From Paenibacillus eucommiae (GTDB taxonomy: Bacteria; Bacillota; Bacilli; Paenibacillales; NBRC-103111), in contig NZ_JAGGLB010000027.1 in assembly GCF_017874215.1 (NCBI RefSeq), positions 1-64,000 on the forward strand: a stretch of DNA of 64,000 nt, written 5' to 3'. Positions 26,865 to 35,071 of this stretch are shown piece by piece. The notes under the pieces were generated by a model, which saw only the letters and a program-made list of their open reading frames with translations, searched no databases and was not told the origin of the DNA. Position numbers and translations under genes: made by a program. Every line of letters begins with the position of its first letter. The first letter of the stretch is position 1.

Positions 26865-26932
26865 ATAAATATTGAATTAATAATAATTGAAATGCCGGCA
26901 AGAAGCCTGAAAATAACGAGGAGGAATTACTG

Positions 26933-27793
26933 TTGAATACATTTGATGGGAAAATAGCGGTACATGCAATTACTTGGGGACAGGATCACTTATTAGCTAT
27001 GGAGGAGGCCTCCAAGCTTGGTTATAAGGCGATAGAGCCTTGGCCATCGTTTGCTCTCCAATATGAAGATCGTATCGACGAGTATAAGGAAATTCTTAAT
27101 TCTTATGGGCTGCAACTGAGTGCATTGTATGGAGGGGCTTCAGGAGAAAGCGGTCGCAAGTTTACAGATCCTTCCAAAAGGCAGAGTGTCATTGATTTTA
27201 ACGTTCGCCTGGCTAAGATTATTGCCGCGTGTGGCGCAGGACATCTGGTATTTGGGCCAGGGGCGCCGCGTACACATTCGATGACTTCTGACGAAGTGAA
27301 GGAAGCGGTTAAAACAATCAATGAAGCGGCAAAGCGTACGTTTGAGCTCGGAGTGAAATCTTGTTTGCACCCGCATCTATGGACGGAGCTGCAGGATGAG
27401 AATGAGCTGGATGCTCTGATGGAACTGTGTGATCCGGAAACTGTGTTCCTTGCGCCAGATACTGCGCATTTAACGGGGGCGGGTATGGATGTGCCAGCGA
27501 TCATTCGGCGTTATAAGGATAGAGTGGCTTACGTGCATCTGAAGGACTTGGTGCCCAGGGATGTGCTGAAGGAAGAGGTCACGATGGTGAAAGGGAACGA
27601 AGCGCTGACCGTATTTTGCGAGCTAGGCTTAGGAACGATAAAATTCGAACCGATCATCGAGGCACTTAAAGAAATTCAATACAAAGGTTTTGTTACTGTC
27701 GAAATTGACTATTCTACCAGCACACCTTATCAAAGCCTGGAAATATGTCGTGATTTTGTAGAACAGAAGCTTTCAATTCCAATTCGAAAATAG
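26933..27793 (+). CDS. sugar phosphate isomerase/epimerase-like TIM barrel protein
   Basis: A 286-residue xylose-isomerase-like TIM barrel (AP endonuclease 2 fold), with KSCLHPHLWTELQDENELD, FLAPDTAHLTGAG, YVHLKDLV and FVTVEIDYS supplying the usual metal-binding Glu, Asp and His positions. Relatives include inosose dehydratases and 3-keto-sugar epimerases or hydratases. The start is TTG 26933 with GAGGAGG 8 bp upstream. It is first in the ROK-controlled operon, 11 bp before the aminotransferase gene. The substrate is not determinable, but an isomerase or dehydratase acting on a keto-sugar or cyclitol is likely. Confidence 0.85.
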   Translation: MNTFDGKIAVHAITWGQDHLLAMEEASKLGYKAIEPWPSFALQYEDRIDEYKEILNSYGLQLSALYGGASGESGRKFTDPSKRQSVIDFNVRLAKIIAACGAGHLVFGPGAPRTHSMTSDEVKEAVKTINEAAKRTFELGVKSCLHPHLWTELQDENELDALMELCDPETVFLAPDTAHLTGAGMDVPAIIRRYKDRVAYVHLKDLVPRDVLKEEVTMVKGNEALTVFCELGLGTIKFEPIIEALKEIQYKGFVTVEIDYSTSTPYQSLEICRDFVEQKLSIPIRK

Positions 27794-27804
27794 GAGAGAT
27801 CGAT

Positions 27805-29067
27805 ATGACAGTGAATAATGAGCAAGCCGAACATACACCTGTACGTACCAAACCGTGGGTGCCGACATTTCTAAGTTCCGAAGAATTCAGCGAAGTGGAA
27901 AAGCAATATGTAATGAAAGTAATTGATAACAAGCATGTGTTCCGCTATTCAGGTAAAAAGGACTCTGAAGCTGCCCAATTGGAGAAGCTGTACCGGGATA
28001 GATTGAATATCAAGCACTGTCTGGCTGTTAACGCCGGTACATCGGCCTTAATTTCTGCACTCATTGGCGCTGGCATTGGCCCTGGAGACGAAGTTATCGT
28101 TCCAGCCTACACGTATATTGCAAGCGCATCTGCTGTGTTAATTGCCAGGGCGGTTCCGGTTATCGTCGAGTGTGATGACAGCCTGACCCTGGATCCGAAC
28201 GCGATCGAAGCAGCGATTACACCATATACGAAGGCAATTCTTCCCGTTCATATGAAGGGCATACCTTGCCAAATGGATGAAATCATGGCTATTGCGCGCA
28301 AGCATAACTTGATTGTCATCGAAGACGTTGCCCAGGCAAATGGCGGCTCTTATAAAGGAAAACAACTTGGCTCCATAGGCGATGCAGGCTGCTTCAGCTT
28401 CCAGCAATACAAGCTGATTACCTCTGGAGAAGGCGGAATGGTAGCGACAAACAACGATACGATCTATGCACGTGCCTGCGTGTATCATGATTCGGCCTAC
28501 GGCTTCTGGGGCATCAATGAGTTCGAGAATGTAACCTTGTTCCCAGGCGAAAATTATCGCATGAGCGAGATCAACGCAGCGCTAGGCTTGGCTCAATCAG
28601 AAAGAATCGACACGGTCGTAGCCAAGCTGCGGAACAATAAAAGTAAAATTGTCGCTGGAATTAAGGATATCCCACAAATTCAGCTGCAGCGGGTTCCAGA
28701 TCCAGAGGGAGATGTGTCTTACAGCCTTAACTTCTTCCTTAAGGATGCTGAAACGGCCGAGAAGTTTGCTTCTTTACTTGTCAGAGAGGGGATCCCGTGC
28801 GGAACGATTAATAACAATGGCTTCGCAGATCGGCATATTTACAAGAACTGGACCTATATTATGGAAAAGAGGGGCGCTTCCGAACAGGATACTCCTTGGA
28901 ACTGCCAAAGCTACAAAGGCAATGTACAGTATTCAGTCGACATGTGTCCCAACACCTTGGATTGGCTCAGCAGAGCGATCTCGATCAGTTTACACCAAAG
29001 CATGAGCGAAGAGGATTGCCAAGACGCCATTAACGCGATCCAAAAAGCAGCGTCTTTCTTGGATTAA
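27805..29067 (+). CDS. DegT/DnrJ/EryC1/StrS aminotransferase
   Basis: A 420-residue PLP sugar aminotransferase. The PLP lysine is Lys203 in FQQYKLITSGEGGMV, with NAGTSALISALIGAGIGPGDEVIVPAYTYIAS as the cofactor-phosphate region and EDVAQANGG binding the pyridine. These enzymes swap a keto group on a sugar or cyclitol for an amine. The FQQYK context resembles the 3-amino-5-hydroxybenzoate/scyllo-inosamine-like branch more than nucleotide-sugar enzymes, but this is a judgement by eye. It sits between two TIM-barrel isomerases and upstream of a Gfo/Idh dehydrogenase that could make its keto substrate. Confidence 0.88.
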   Translation: MTVNNEQAEHTPVRTKPWVPTFLSSEEFSEVEKQYVMKVIDNKHVFRYSGKKDSEAAQLEKLYRDRLNIKHCLAVNAGTSALISALIGAGIGPGDEVIVPAYTYIASASAVLIARAVPVIVECDDSLTLDPNAIEAAITPYTKAILPVHMKGIPCQMDEIMAIARKHNLIVIEDVAQANGGSYKGKQLGSIGDAGCFSFQQYKLITSGEGGMVATNNDTIYARACVYHDSAYGFWGINEFENVTLFPGENYRMSEINAALGLAQSERIDTVVAKLRNNKSKIVAGIKDIPQIQLQRVPDPEGDVSYSLNFFLKDAETAEKFASLLVREGIPCGTINNNGFADRHIYKNWTYIMEKRGASEQDTPWNCQSYKGNVQYSVDMCPNTLDWLSRAISISLHQSMSEEDCQDAINAIQKAASFLD

Positions 29068-29168
29068 TCATAGGCGTAAAATTTTGAACTATTTTGAACT
29101 TATGTATTTCATATCTCATATTTTTCATTATTTTTTAATCATATTTCATCATATAAGGAGCGAAAACA

Positions 29169-30197
29169 ATGCAAACATTTCGTTATTCGGTAGGCCCATG
29201 GAACATTCATACAGGAGCGGACACTTTTGGACCTACAGTACGTCAAGAAGTCCCTTTTGCTAAAAAGCTGGAGAAGTTCAAGGAAATTGGCTTTGATGCG
29301 ATTCAATTACATGATGATGATGCTGTTCCGAACATTAATGATTATGAAGGGGACGCGCTGTTAGCCAAAGTAAAGGCACTGAAGGGGCAGCTCGGGGACG
29401 CTGGTCTTGCTGTTGAATTTGTCGCTCCGCGGTTGTGGGAGGATTCACGGACTAGAGACGGAGCCTACACGGCCAACTTAAAGCAGCTTCGCGATTATGC
29501 AAATGAGCGCAGCAAAAAGGCAATTGAAATCGCTAATGAGCTGGGTACGAAAAATATTGTGCTATGGCTGGCAAGAGAAGGGAATTTCGTTCCGGAAAGC
29601 AAATCAGCTGTGAGATCCATCGAATATTTGGTGGAAGCCATTAATAGAATGCTTGAGCAGGATAAGGATATTCGTATTTTAATTGAGCCTAAGCCAAACG
29701 AGCCGGTGGATAAATCATTTATTCCTACCGTAGGTCACGCTCTAGCATTAGGTTATGGTACAATTGATCATAGCCGCGTAGGTGTTCTGATTGAATCCGC
29801 GCATTCCTTGCTGGCGGGTCTGGATCCTGCGGATGATATGGCTTTTGCTTTATCACAGAACAAGCTGTGGGGCGTTCATTTGAATGACCAGAACGGGTTG
29901 AAGTTCGACCAGGATCGTGCATTCGGATCCGTTAATTTGCGCCAGGCATTTAGCCAAGTGAAGCTTCTAATGGAAACAGGTTATGGACAGAATGGTGAGT
30001 ATGTTGGTTTGGATGTGAAAGCACTGCGCACGCAAAGCGATGATAAAGCTTTCAAGCATTTGTCTAATTCCTTGTTTGCCGTAGAACGTCTTGCTGACAA
30101 AGTAAGATCACTTGATCTTGAATTTATTAATGCTAGACAACAGGATACTGATTATGAAGATTTAGATCGTTACATCATTAACCATTTGTTGGGATAA
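29169..30197 (+). CDS. xylose isomerase-related TIM barrel sugar isomerase
   Basis: A 342-residue protein clearly related to xylose isomerase. IEPKPNEP and WGVHLNDQNGLKFDQDRAFG are hallmark metal- and substrate-binding stretches, WLAREG replaces the usual WGGREG and LIESAHSLLAGL keeps the Glu/His pair. It is shorter than typical XylA (about 390 residues) and no xylulokinase gene is nearby, so a different aldose or keto-sugar may be the substrate. The ribosome binding site is AAGGAG. It is the third gene of the ROK-controlled operon; the 100-bp gap before it shows no terminator. Confidence 0.82.
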   Translation: MQTFRYSVGPWNIHTGADTFGPTVRQEVPFAKKLEKFKEIGFDAIQLHDDDAVPNINDYEGDALLAKVKALKGQLGDAGLAVEFVAPRLWEDSRTRDGAYTANLKQLRDYANERSKKAIEIANELGTKNIVLWLAREGNFVPESKSAVRSIEYLVEAINRMLEQDKDIRILIEPKPNEPVDKSFIPTVGHALALGYGTIDHSRVGVLIESAHSLLAGLDPADDMAFALSQNKLWGVHLNDQNGLKFDQDRAFGSVNLRQAFSQVKLLMETGYGQNGEYVGLDVKALRTQSDDKAFKHLSNSLFAVERLADKVRSLDLEFINARQQDTDYEDLDRYIINHLLG

Positions 30198-30263
30198 TCA
30201 AGGCAGTATGGCATGTTTGAATGTTGTGCAGTAAGAAAAGTGTGAAAGTGAGGAGCCTAGTCC

Positions 30264-31433
30264 ATGAGTCAAGCGAAAAAGAAAGTACGTGTAGGCATGA
30301 TCGGTTATAAATTTATGGGGAAAGCTCATAGCCATGCTTACCGGGATCTACCCTTTTATTTTGATCTGGATGTCGAACCGGTGATGCAAGCGGTAGTTGG
30401 ACGTAATGAAGAAGGCGTGAAAGCTGCCGCGGACAAAATGGGCTGGGCTTCGTATGAAACGGACTGGCGGAAGCTGATTGAAAGGGACGATATCGATGTG
30501 ATCGATATCGGTTCTCCCAATAATACGCATGCGGAGATTGCCATAGCTGCAGCGGAGGCGGGCAAGCATATTATTTGCGAAAAACCGCTGAGCTTGAATG
30601 TGGAGGAAGCGGTTCGCATGCGTGATGCGGCGAACAAAGCGGGGATCGTACATATGATCTGCCACAATTACCGTTTTGTTCCTGCTATTCAGTACGCCAA
30701 GAAGTTGATTAGTGAAGGACGGCTCGGACAAATCTATCATGTGCGCACCCGATACTTGCAGGACTGGATTATGGATCCGCAGTTTCCATTGGTCTGGCGC
30801 TTGCGCAAGGACGTTTGCGGCTCTGGAACGCATGGCGACTTAATGGCTCACTCCATTGATTTGGCTCGTTTCCTTGTCGGGGAATTTGTGGAGGTTTCAG
30901 GCATGATGGAAACTTTCATTAAGAAGCGACCGCTAGGTGAGATGTCTGGTGGCCTGAATGCGGAAATCAGCGATACCGAGTATGGCGAAGTGGATGTTGA
31001 TGATGCGGTCGCTTTTATGGCCCGTTTTGACAATGGTGCGATGGGGGTCTTTGAAGCTTCGCGGTTTGCCAAAGGAAATCGTAACGGCAACAACTTCGAA
31101 ATCAACGGATCCAAAGGCTCAATTCGCTGGGACATGCAGGATATGAACAACTTGCAGCTGTATTTAGAGGAAGATGAGGCCGGCTCGCAGGGCTTCCGCA
31201 CGATTAGCTGCACAGAGCAGGAGCATCCTTATGCCGGTGCCTATTGGCCAGCAGGCCACATTATTGGTTACGAGCATACGTTTATCAATATACTGCATGC
31301 GTTTATGCAAGGTATTGCAGAAGGACGCAGTCCGGCACCTAACTTTGATGATGGCGTACGCAACCAAATTGTGCTCGAAGCTGTTGAACAATCGGCGAAT
31401 TCCCGTCAGTGGGTAAAAATCCCTATTTTATAA
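30264..31433 (+). CDS. Gfo/Idh/MocA-family oxidoreductase
   Basis: A 389-residue NAD(P)-dependent sugar or cyclitol dehydrogenase. The Rossmann motif GMIGYKFMGKAHSHAY is at the N terminus, the catalytic-domain lysine is in CEKPLSLNVEEA (about residue 113) and GTHGDLMAHSIDLARF carries the catalytic His region. It oxidises a ring hydroxyl to a ketone or does the reverse. As the last gene of the operon it would generate or consume the keto-sugar handled by the isomerases and the DegT aminotransferase. A hairpin of the dispersed palindrome family serves as its terminator. Confidence 0.88.
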   Translation: MSQAKKKVRVGMIGYKFMGKAHSHAYRDLPFYFDLDVEPVMQAVVGRNEEGVKAAADKMGWASYETDWRKLIERDDIDVIDIGSPNNTHAEIAIAAAEAGKHIICEKPLSLNVEEAVRMRDAANKAGIVHMICHNYRFVPAIQYAKKLISEGRLGQIYHVRTRYLQDWIMDPQFPLVWRLRKDVCGSGTHGDLMAHSIDLARFLVGEFVEVSGMMETFIKKRPLGEMSGGLNAEISDTEYGEVDVDDAVAFMARFDNGAMGVFEASRFAKGNRNGNNFEINGSKGSIRWDMQDMNNLQLYLEEDEAGSQGFRTISCTEQEHPYAGAYWPAGHIIGYEHTFINILHAFMQGIAEGRSPAPNFDDGVRNQIVLEAVEQSANSRQWVKIPIL

Positions 31434-31520
31434 AATTTTTGTAGCTGAGTGAGGGAAGGGCTGTGTGAGAATTGCGATAGTAGCGATAGTAGCAGCCCGC
31501 CCTTCGCAGAAATGAGCGTG

Positions 31521-31565
31521 AACCCCACTTAACGATGTTTTTCATCATTAAGTGGGGTTTTTCAG
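31521..31565 (+). terminator. terminator formed by a palindromic repeat copy
   Basis: AACCCCACTTAACGATG pairs with CATCATTAAGTGGGGTT (one mismatch) around a T5 loop and is followed by TTTT. The inner half is the same TTAACGATG/CATCGTTAA palindrome found at 24.76-24.95 kb. It ends the sugar operon. Confidence 0.8.
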
Positions 31566-31579
31566 GCCGATCCGTCACG

Positions 31580-31602
31580 TTAACGATGTTTTTTATCGTT
31601 AA
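31580..31602. repeat. sixth copy of the 25-bp palindromic repeat
   Basis: TTAACGAT and ATCGTTAA flank a T-rich loop, 20 bp beyond the terminator copy. There is no gene between it and the repeat region that follows. Confidence 0.8.
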
Positions 31603-31702
31603 AAGAAGGCGGATGGCCTTTCAGGGTCCTTCTCGATTGTGTGCGCTGGCGGGGCCGTTCTTCAATCCCAGCGGCTGGCCCACGGGGAAGTCTCCACCAG
31701 TC

Positions 31703-31934
31703 AAGAGAAAAACCTTTGTTGGCTATCCGTTTGAGCTTGGCGTTCGTGCGATTGTAGCTGAGAAGAGGGGAAGCGCTGTGGGTGGAAGAGCGTTAGCGTC
31801 CGCCTTTAAAAGATTTGTTCTAACCCCCATATCCATTCCATTCGATGGAACAAATCTTTAACAGCGGCTGGAGCCCACAGCCATTCCCTCCCGCAACGCT
31901 CCCAAGTCTCGAACACGCACCTCAAAGGACGCTA
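31703..31934. repeat. dispersed repeat unit in inverted pair (copies A and C)
   Basis: Copy A (31703-31793, +) and copy C (31856-31934, reversed) are related inverted units sharing TTTGAG, GTTCG, GGAA and GCTGTGGG blocks. They are joined by a perfect 12-bp inverted repeat, AAAGATTTGTTC (31809-31820) and GAACAAATCTTT (31848-31859). Copy A is closely similar to 41620-41719 and copy C to 33488-33560. The ORFs crossing this stretch are repeat sequence, not genes. Confidence 0.75.
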
Positions 31935-32046
31935 CAAGGCATCTTTCTCAAAGCAAAGCCCAAATAACCCTTATTGGTGAACTATGCATGAGGGTTATTT
32001 GGTGCGTTTCGTTGTTGCGTTTCATCGGTGCGTCCAGGCAGGCTGG

Positions 32047-32310
32047 TTATGATTTGCTGCGACGACGGTACCCGTATGTGAATCGGTCGATAATAAAGCC
32101 TATAAGTGACCAGGAAGCGATGGTGAGCACATATAGGACTAACAGATTCGTCATGGAAATATCGTACACATTCGTAAACACTGTAGCGAACCAGGCTGGG
32201 ACACTTAATGCGTAAAATAGCAGGTAGACGCTATCGTAGTCATGAAAGAGGTAATGAGCCAAGCACAGAACCAATCCAAACAAGGTCAAATAAAGAGTGA
32301 ATTTTCTCAT
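32047..32310 (-). CDS. small membrane protein, function unknown
   Basis: An 87-residue protein with about three hydrophobic helices (3-22, 28-47 and 53-75 of MRKFTLYLTLFGLVLCLAHY and onward) and a basic C terminus, YGYRRRSKS. ATG 32308-32310 has AAGGAG 10 bp upstream; a longer frame to 32352 lacks one. It is followed by nothing on its strand. No family is recognised. Confidence 0.6.
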   Translation of the reverse strand: MRKFTLYLTLFGLVLCLAHYLFHDYDSVYLLFYALSVPAWFATVFTNVYDISMTNLLVLYVLTIASWSLIGFIIDRFTYGYRRRSKS

Positions 32311-32365
32311 AGCGACGAGTCTCCTTGCTCTATCGGATCGTAACGCTGCCATAGGCTATTGATTT

Positions 32366-32554
32366 CTAGCTATTTTTAGCTTTACGTCTCCACTTGCGGT
32401 TATGGTTGCTTGTATCCGGGAAGTGATCCCCTTTTTGTAAAGTAACCATTTTGGGGTTGTTGATTCCCATGTGAAAATCATTTTCGCCAATTTCTATATA
32501 TTCCCCATCATTAGGTGCGTGATCCCCAGGATTATATTGCGTTTTTTCGCCCAT
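32366..32554 (-). CDS. YjzC family protein
   Basis: A 62-residue hydrophilic protein beginning MGEKTQYNPGDHAPNDGEY, with LQKGDHFPDTSNHNRKWRRK at the end, as in YjzC of Bacillus. ATG 32552-32554 has GGAGGTGAAGCAA upstream. Two GDH motifs form an internal repeat. The function is unknown. Confidence 0.8.
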   Translation of the reverse strand: MGEKTQYNPGDHAPNDGEYIEIGENDFHMGINNPKMVTLQKGDHFPDTSNHNRKWRRKAKNS

Positions 32555-32712
32555 TTGCTTCACCTCCATCCATTACCTTTCTAGCGTACCCAAAAGCAGG
32601 GCAAACATGCGTCTTTATACGTTTTTAGGTGGATAAGAGGTTTATTTTTCCTATTTTAATGATACAATAACAATAACCGTTTTTTCGGTAAAATTAGGAG
32701 GTAGGTGAAGCC

Positions 32713-33384
32713 ATGAGTTATGGGCAGAATGACACAATAACCGGCGGAGTGGAGCGGGTTTACAACACGTCTTTTCATAAGCTGCTGCGCATGTTCACGT
32801 TGTCTATACTAGTTTCATTTATAGGCACCTATGTGGGGATGGAGTTCGTACCGGTTGAATGGATTATCCCGCTAGTGATTGTGGAATTTATTATGCTGAT
32901 CAGTGCTTTTTTCATTCGCCGTAGTAAAGGCCGTTCGGTCGGGTATTTGTTTGTTTATGCTTTTTGCTTTATAAGCGGGATTACGATTTTCCCTTCCGTT
33001 ATGCATTATGCCAATGTGGGCGGTTCGGGCTTGATTAGCACAGCTTTTATTGTAACAACTGTTATTTTTGGCGGACTGACTTTGTATGCTTATTATTCAA
33101 AAAGAGACTTTACCTTCCTTGGCGGTTTTTTAATGGTAGGTTTGCTTACGCTGATCGGATTTAGCCTTGTAGGCATGTTTATCGGCGGCTTTGGCAGCAC
33201 ATTGGGTCTGATGATCGCGATTGGTGGCGTTTTGATTTTTTCCGGGTTTATTCTTTACGATATTTCTCAGTACCGCCATGGACTGGCAGACGAAGCGATT
33301 CCAATGGCCGTATTAAGTTTGTATTTGAGTTTTATCAACCTGTTTTTGTACATACTTAGGCTGCTTGGTTTTTCCCGGGATTAA
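32713..33384 (+). CDS. Bax inhibitor-1/YccA-like membrane protein
   Basis: A 223-residue protein with seven predicted membrane helices. The C-terminal GFILYDISQYRHG and YLSFINLFLYILRLLGFSRD are the conserved BI-1 end with its acidic Asp, implicated in calcium leak in BI-1 proteins. AGGAGGTAGGTGAAGCC precedes ATG 32713. It stands alone with its own terminator. Confidence 0.87.
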   Translation: MSYGQNDTITGGVERVYNTSFHKLLRMFTLSILVSFIGTYVGMEFVPVEWIIPLVIVEFIMLISAFFIRRSKGRSVGYLFVYAFCFISGITIFPSVMHYANVGGSGLISTAFIVTTVIFGGLTLYAYYSKRDFTFLGGFLMVGLLTLIGFSLVGMFIGGFGSTLGLMIAIGGVLIFSGFILYDISQYRHGLADEAIPMAVLSLYLSFINLFLYILRLLGFSRD

Positions 33385-33423
33385 TAGGGGACAGAAGAAA
33401 GAGGATAGAGGCTTACATATGGA

Positions 33424-33453
33424 AGAGTCGGACTTATTGTCTGGCTCTTTTTT
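33424..33453 (+). terminator. terminator after the Bax-inhibitor gene
   Basis: AGAGTCGGAC and GTCTGGCTCT form a stem with two mismatches, followed by six Ts. Confidence 0.75.
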
Positions 33454-33487
33454 GACTGATAAGAAAATTTAGATCAAGGAAACCTAT

Positions 33488-33560
33488 CTTTAACAGCGGC
33501 TGGAGCCCACATCCATTCCCTCGCCCACGCACTTCCGTTACGGACAAGCACCTCAAAGGA
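33488..33560 (-). repeat. dispersed repeat unit, copy D
   Basis: CTTTAACAGCGGCTGGAGCC and the following ACA.CCATTCCCTC and CACCTCAAAGGA match copy C (31856-31934) closely. It ends 10 bp before the -35 of the rpsF promoter. Confidence 0.75.
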
Positions 33561-33570
33561 AGGGATCAGC

Positions 33571-33599
33571 TTGTAAAATAATAGTGAATCTGCTATAGT
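33571..33599 (+). promoter_or_regulatory. promoter of the rpsF-ssb-rpsR operon
   Basis: TTGTAA (33571-33576), a 17-bp spacer and TATAGT (33594-33599). The 95-nt leader that follows can fold as GCGAG/CTCGC and CAAGC/GCTTG hairpins and contains GGGGGCCGCTTAG, compatible with an S6:S18 autoregulatory leader. Confidence 0.65.
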
Positions 33600-33699
33600 A
33601 TTTAGGTGCGAGTTTTGAAAAGCAATCCTCGCTCCTTGCTCCTACAAGCTAATGATGCTTGAAAATGGGGGCCGCTTAGACCAAAAGGAGGTGAAATAC

Positions 33700-33987
33700 A
33701 TGCGCAAATATGAATTAATGTACGTGATTCGTACAGATATTGAGCCTGAAGTTGTTCAATCTACTGTAGAAAAGTTTCAAAACATCATCACGAACGGTAA
33801 TGGCGAAATTACCAAGCATGATTTAATGGGTAAACGCCGTCTTGCGTATGAGATCAATAAGTTCCGTGATGGACATTATGTCCTTGTACACTTCGACGCA
33901 GAACCTGAAGTTATTGCAGAACTTGATCGCGTATTGAAGATTACGGACGAAATTATTCGTCACTTAATCGTAAAAGACGTTGCCTAA
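33700..33987 (+). CDS. rpsF: 30S ribosomal protein S6
   Basis: A 95-residue S6, MRKYELMYVIRTDIEPEVVQ onward, with the conserved KRRLAYEINKFRDGHYVL. The frame extends to 33652, but AAAGGAGGTGAAATAC sits directly before ATG 33700. It is the first gene of the classic rpsF-ssb-rpsR operon; S6 binds S18 on the 30S platform. Confidence 0.96.
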   Translation: MRKYELMYVIRTDIEPEVVQSTVEKFQNIITNGNGEITKHDLMGKRRLAYEINKFRDGHYVLVHFDAEPEVIAELDRVLKITDEIIRHLIVKDVA

Positions 33988-34020
33988 TCATGATAGTACT
34001 TATCGCCAGGAGGGATTACC

Positions 34021-34485
34021 ATGTTGAATCGTGTCATTCTTATCGGCAGGTTGACCAGAGATCCGGAGCTTAGATATACTCCAGCCGGAGTAGCTGTTAC
34101 CCAATTCACATTAGCTGTAGACCGTCCGTTTGCCAATTCGCAAACGAAAGAGCGGGAAGCTGACTTTATCAATATCGTAACGTGGAGGCAACTAGCCGAA
34201 ACGTGTGCGAATTACTTGCGTAAAGGTCGTCTGGCAGCTGTTGAAGGCCGCATGCAGGTGCGCAATTACGACAATAATGAAGGTCGCAAAGTATATGTGA
34301 CTGAGGTTATTGCTGACAATGTGCGTTTCCTTGAATCAAGCGGATCCGGCAATCGTGAAGAAGGAACAGGGACGAGCCCAGGAAATGGCGGCGGCGCTCG
34401 ATACGGTGGATCACGCGAGCAGCAGGATCCTTTCATCGATGACGGAAAACCGATCGATATTTCAGATGATGATTTGCCATTCTAA
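34021..34485 (+). CDS. ssb: single-stranded DNA-binding protein
   Basis: A 154-residue SSB with an N-terminal OB fold (MLNRVILIGRLTRDPELRYT), a Gly-rich linker and the acidic tip SDDDLPF that recruits replication and repair partners. AGGAGGGATTACC precedes the ATG. It lies between rpsF and rpsR. Confidence 0.97.
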   Translation: MLNRVILIGRLTRDPELRYTPAGVAVTQFTLAVDRPFANSQTKEREADFINIVTWRQLAETCANYLRKGRLAAVEGRMQVRNYDNNEGRKVYVTEVIADNVRFLESSGSGNREEGTGTSPGNGGGARYGGSREQQDPFIDDGKPIDISDDDLPF

Positions 34486-34506
34486 AGTAGAAAGGACTGA
34501 GTACAA

Positions 34507-34788
34507 ATGGGTTTCAAAAGAAACGATGGTGACGACCGTGCAGACCGTAAGTTTGCTCCTCGTAAAGGCGGCAAAGGCGGAAAGCGCCGGAAGGTTTGTT
34601 ACTTCACTGTAAACAAAATCAAACACATTGATTATAAAGATATTGAAACGCTGAAGAAGTTCATCAGCGAGCGCGGGAAGATTCTTCCGCGTCGTGTGAC
34701 TGGCACTTCCGCTAAATATCAACGTGCTCTGACGATCGCTATCAAGCGTTCCCGTCAAATCGCGCTGCTTCCTTACACAACTGAGTAA
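34507..34788 (+). CDS. rpsR: 30S ribosomal protein S18
   Basis: A 93-residue S18 with KVCYFTVNKIKHIDYKDIET and RVTGTSAKYQRALTIAIKRS. The N terminus (about 28 residues) is a longer than usual Gly/Lys/Arg-rich extension. A strong terminator follows, ending the operon. Confidence 0.96.
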   Translation: MGFKRNDGDDRADRKFAPRKGGKGGKRRKVCYFTVNKIKHIDYKDIETLKKFISERGKILPRRVTGTSAKYQRALTIAIKRSRQIALLPYTTE

Positions 34789-34806
34789 GCTAAGAAGTGA
34801 AATTAT

Positions 34807-34847
34807 AAAAGGACTATGATGGAGGAATCCGTTGTAGTCCTTTTTAT
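34807..34847 (+). terminator. terminator after rpsR
   Basis: AAAGGACTA and TAGTCCTTT form a 9-bp stem, with an inner GGA/TCC pairing, followed by a T tract. Confidence 0.88.
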
Positions 34848-35018
34848 TTAGTGAAATGTAATGGCATGTTCGCTAGTGGGCCAAGTTAATATTGTGTATA
34901 ATTATGACTCGTAGGCTTTATCTGCTGCCAGACTGGCAAGAGCCAGGTCGTCAGGACTACAGAGAATACTGGATTATGAGCAGGATGGGATTGGCTTTTC
35001 TTCTATTAGGGTGTTTTG

Positions 35019-35027
35019 TGGTATAAT
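35019..35027 (+). promoter_or_regulatory. extended -10 promoter before the yybS-gdpP-rplI genes
   Basis: TGGTATAAT is a TGn-extended perfect -10, 45 bp before the DUF2232 start. No good -35 is visible. The preceding 170 bp after the rpsR terminator show no gene. Confidence 0.6.
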
Positions 35028-35071
35028 CGAATCATTGAATGCAAGAACTTGAATGTAAGAGGTGAGCCCTT

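Noticed and set aside
30348..30833. 161-codon minus-strand ORF inside the Gfo/Idh gene
   Set aside because: It is a shadow of the well-supported plus-strand gene with no start signals.
31535..31861. 108-codon ORF on the + strand
   Set aside because: It crosses the dispersed repeat family and its translation matches another repeat copy at 41.6 kb because the DNA is repeated; it has no good ribosome binding site.
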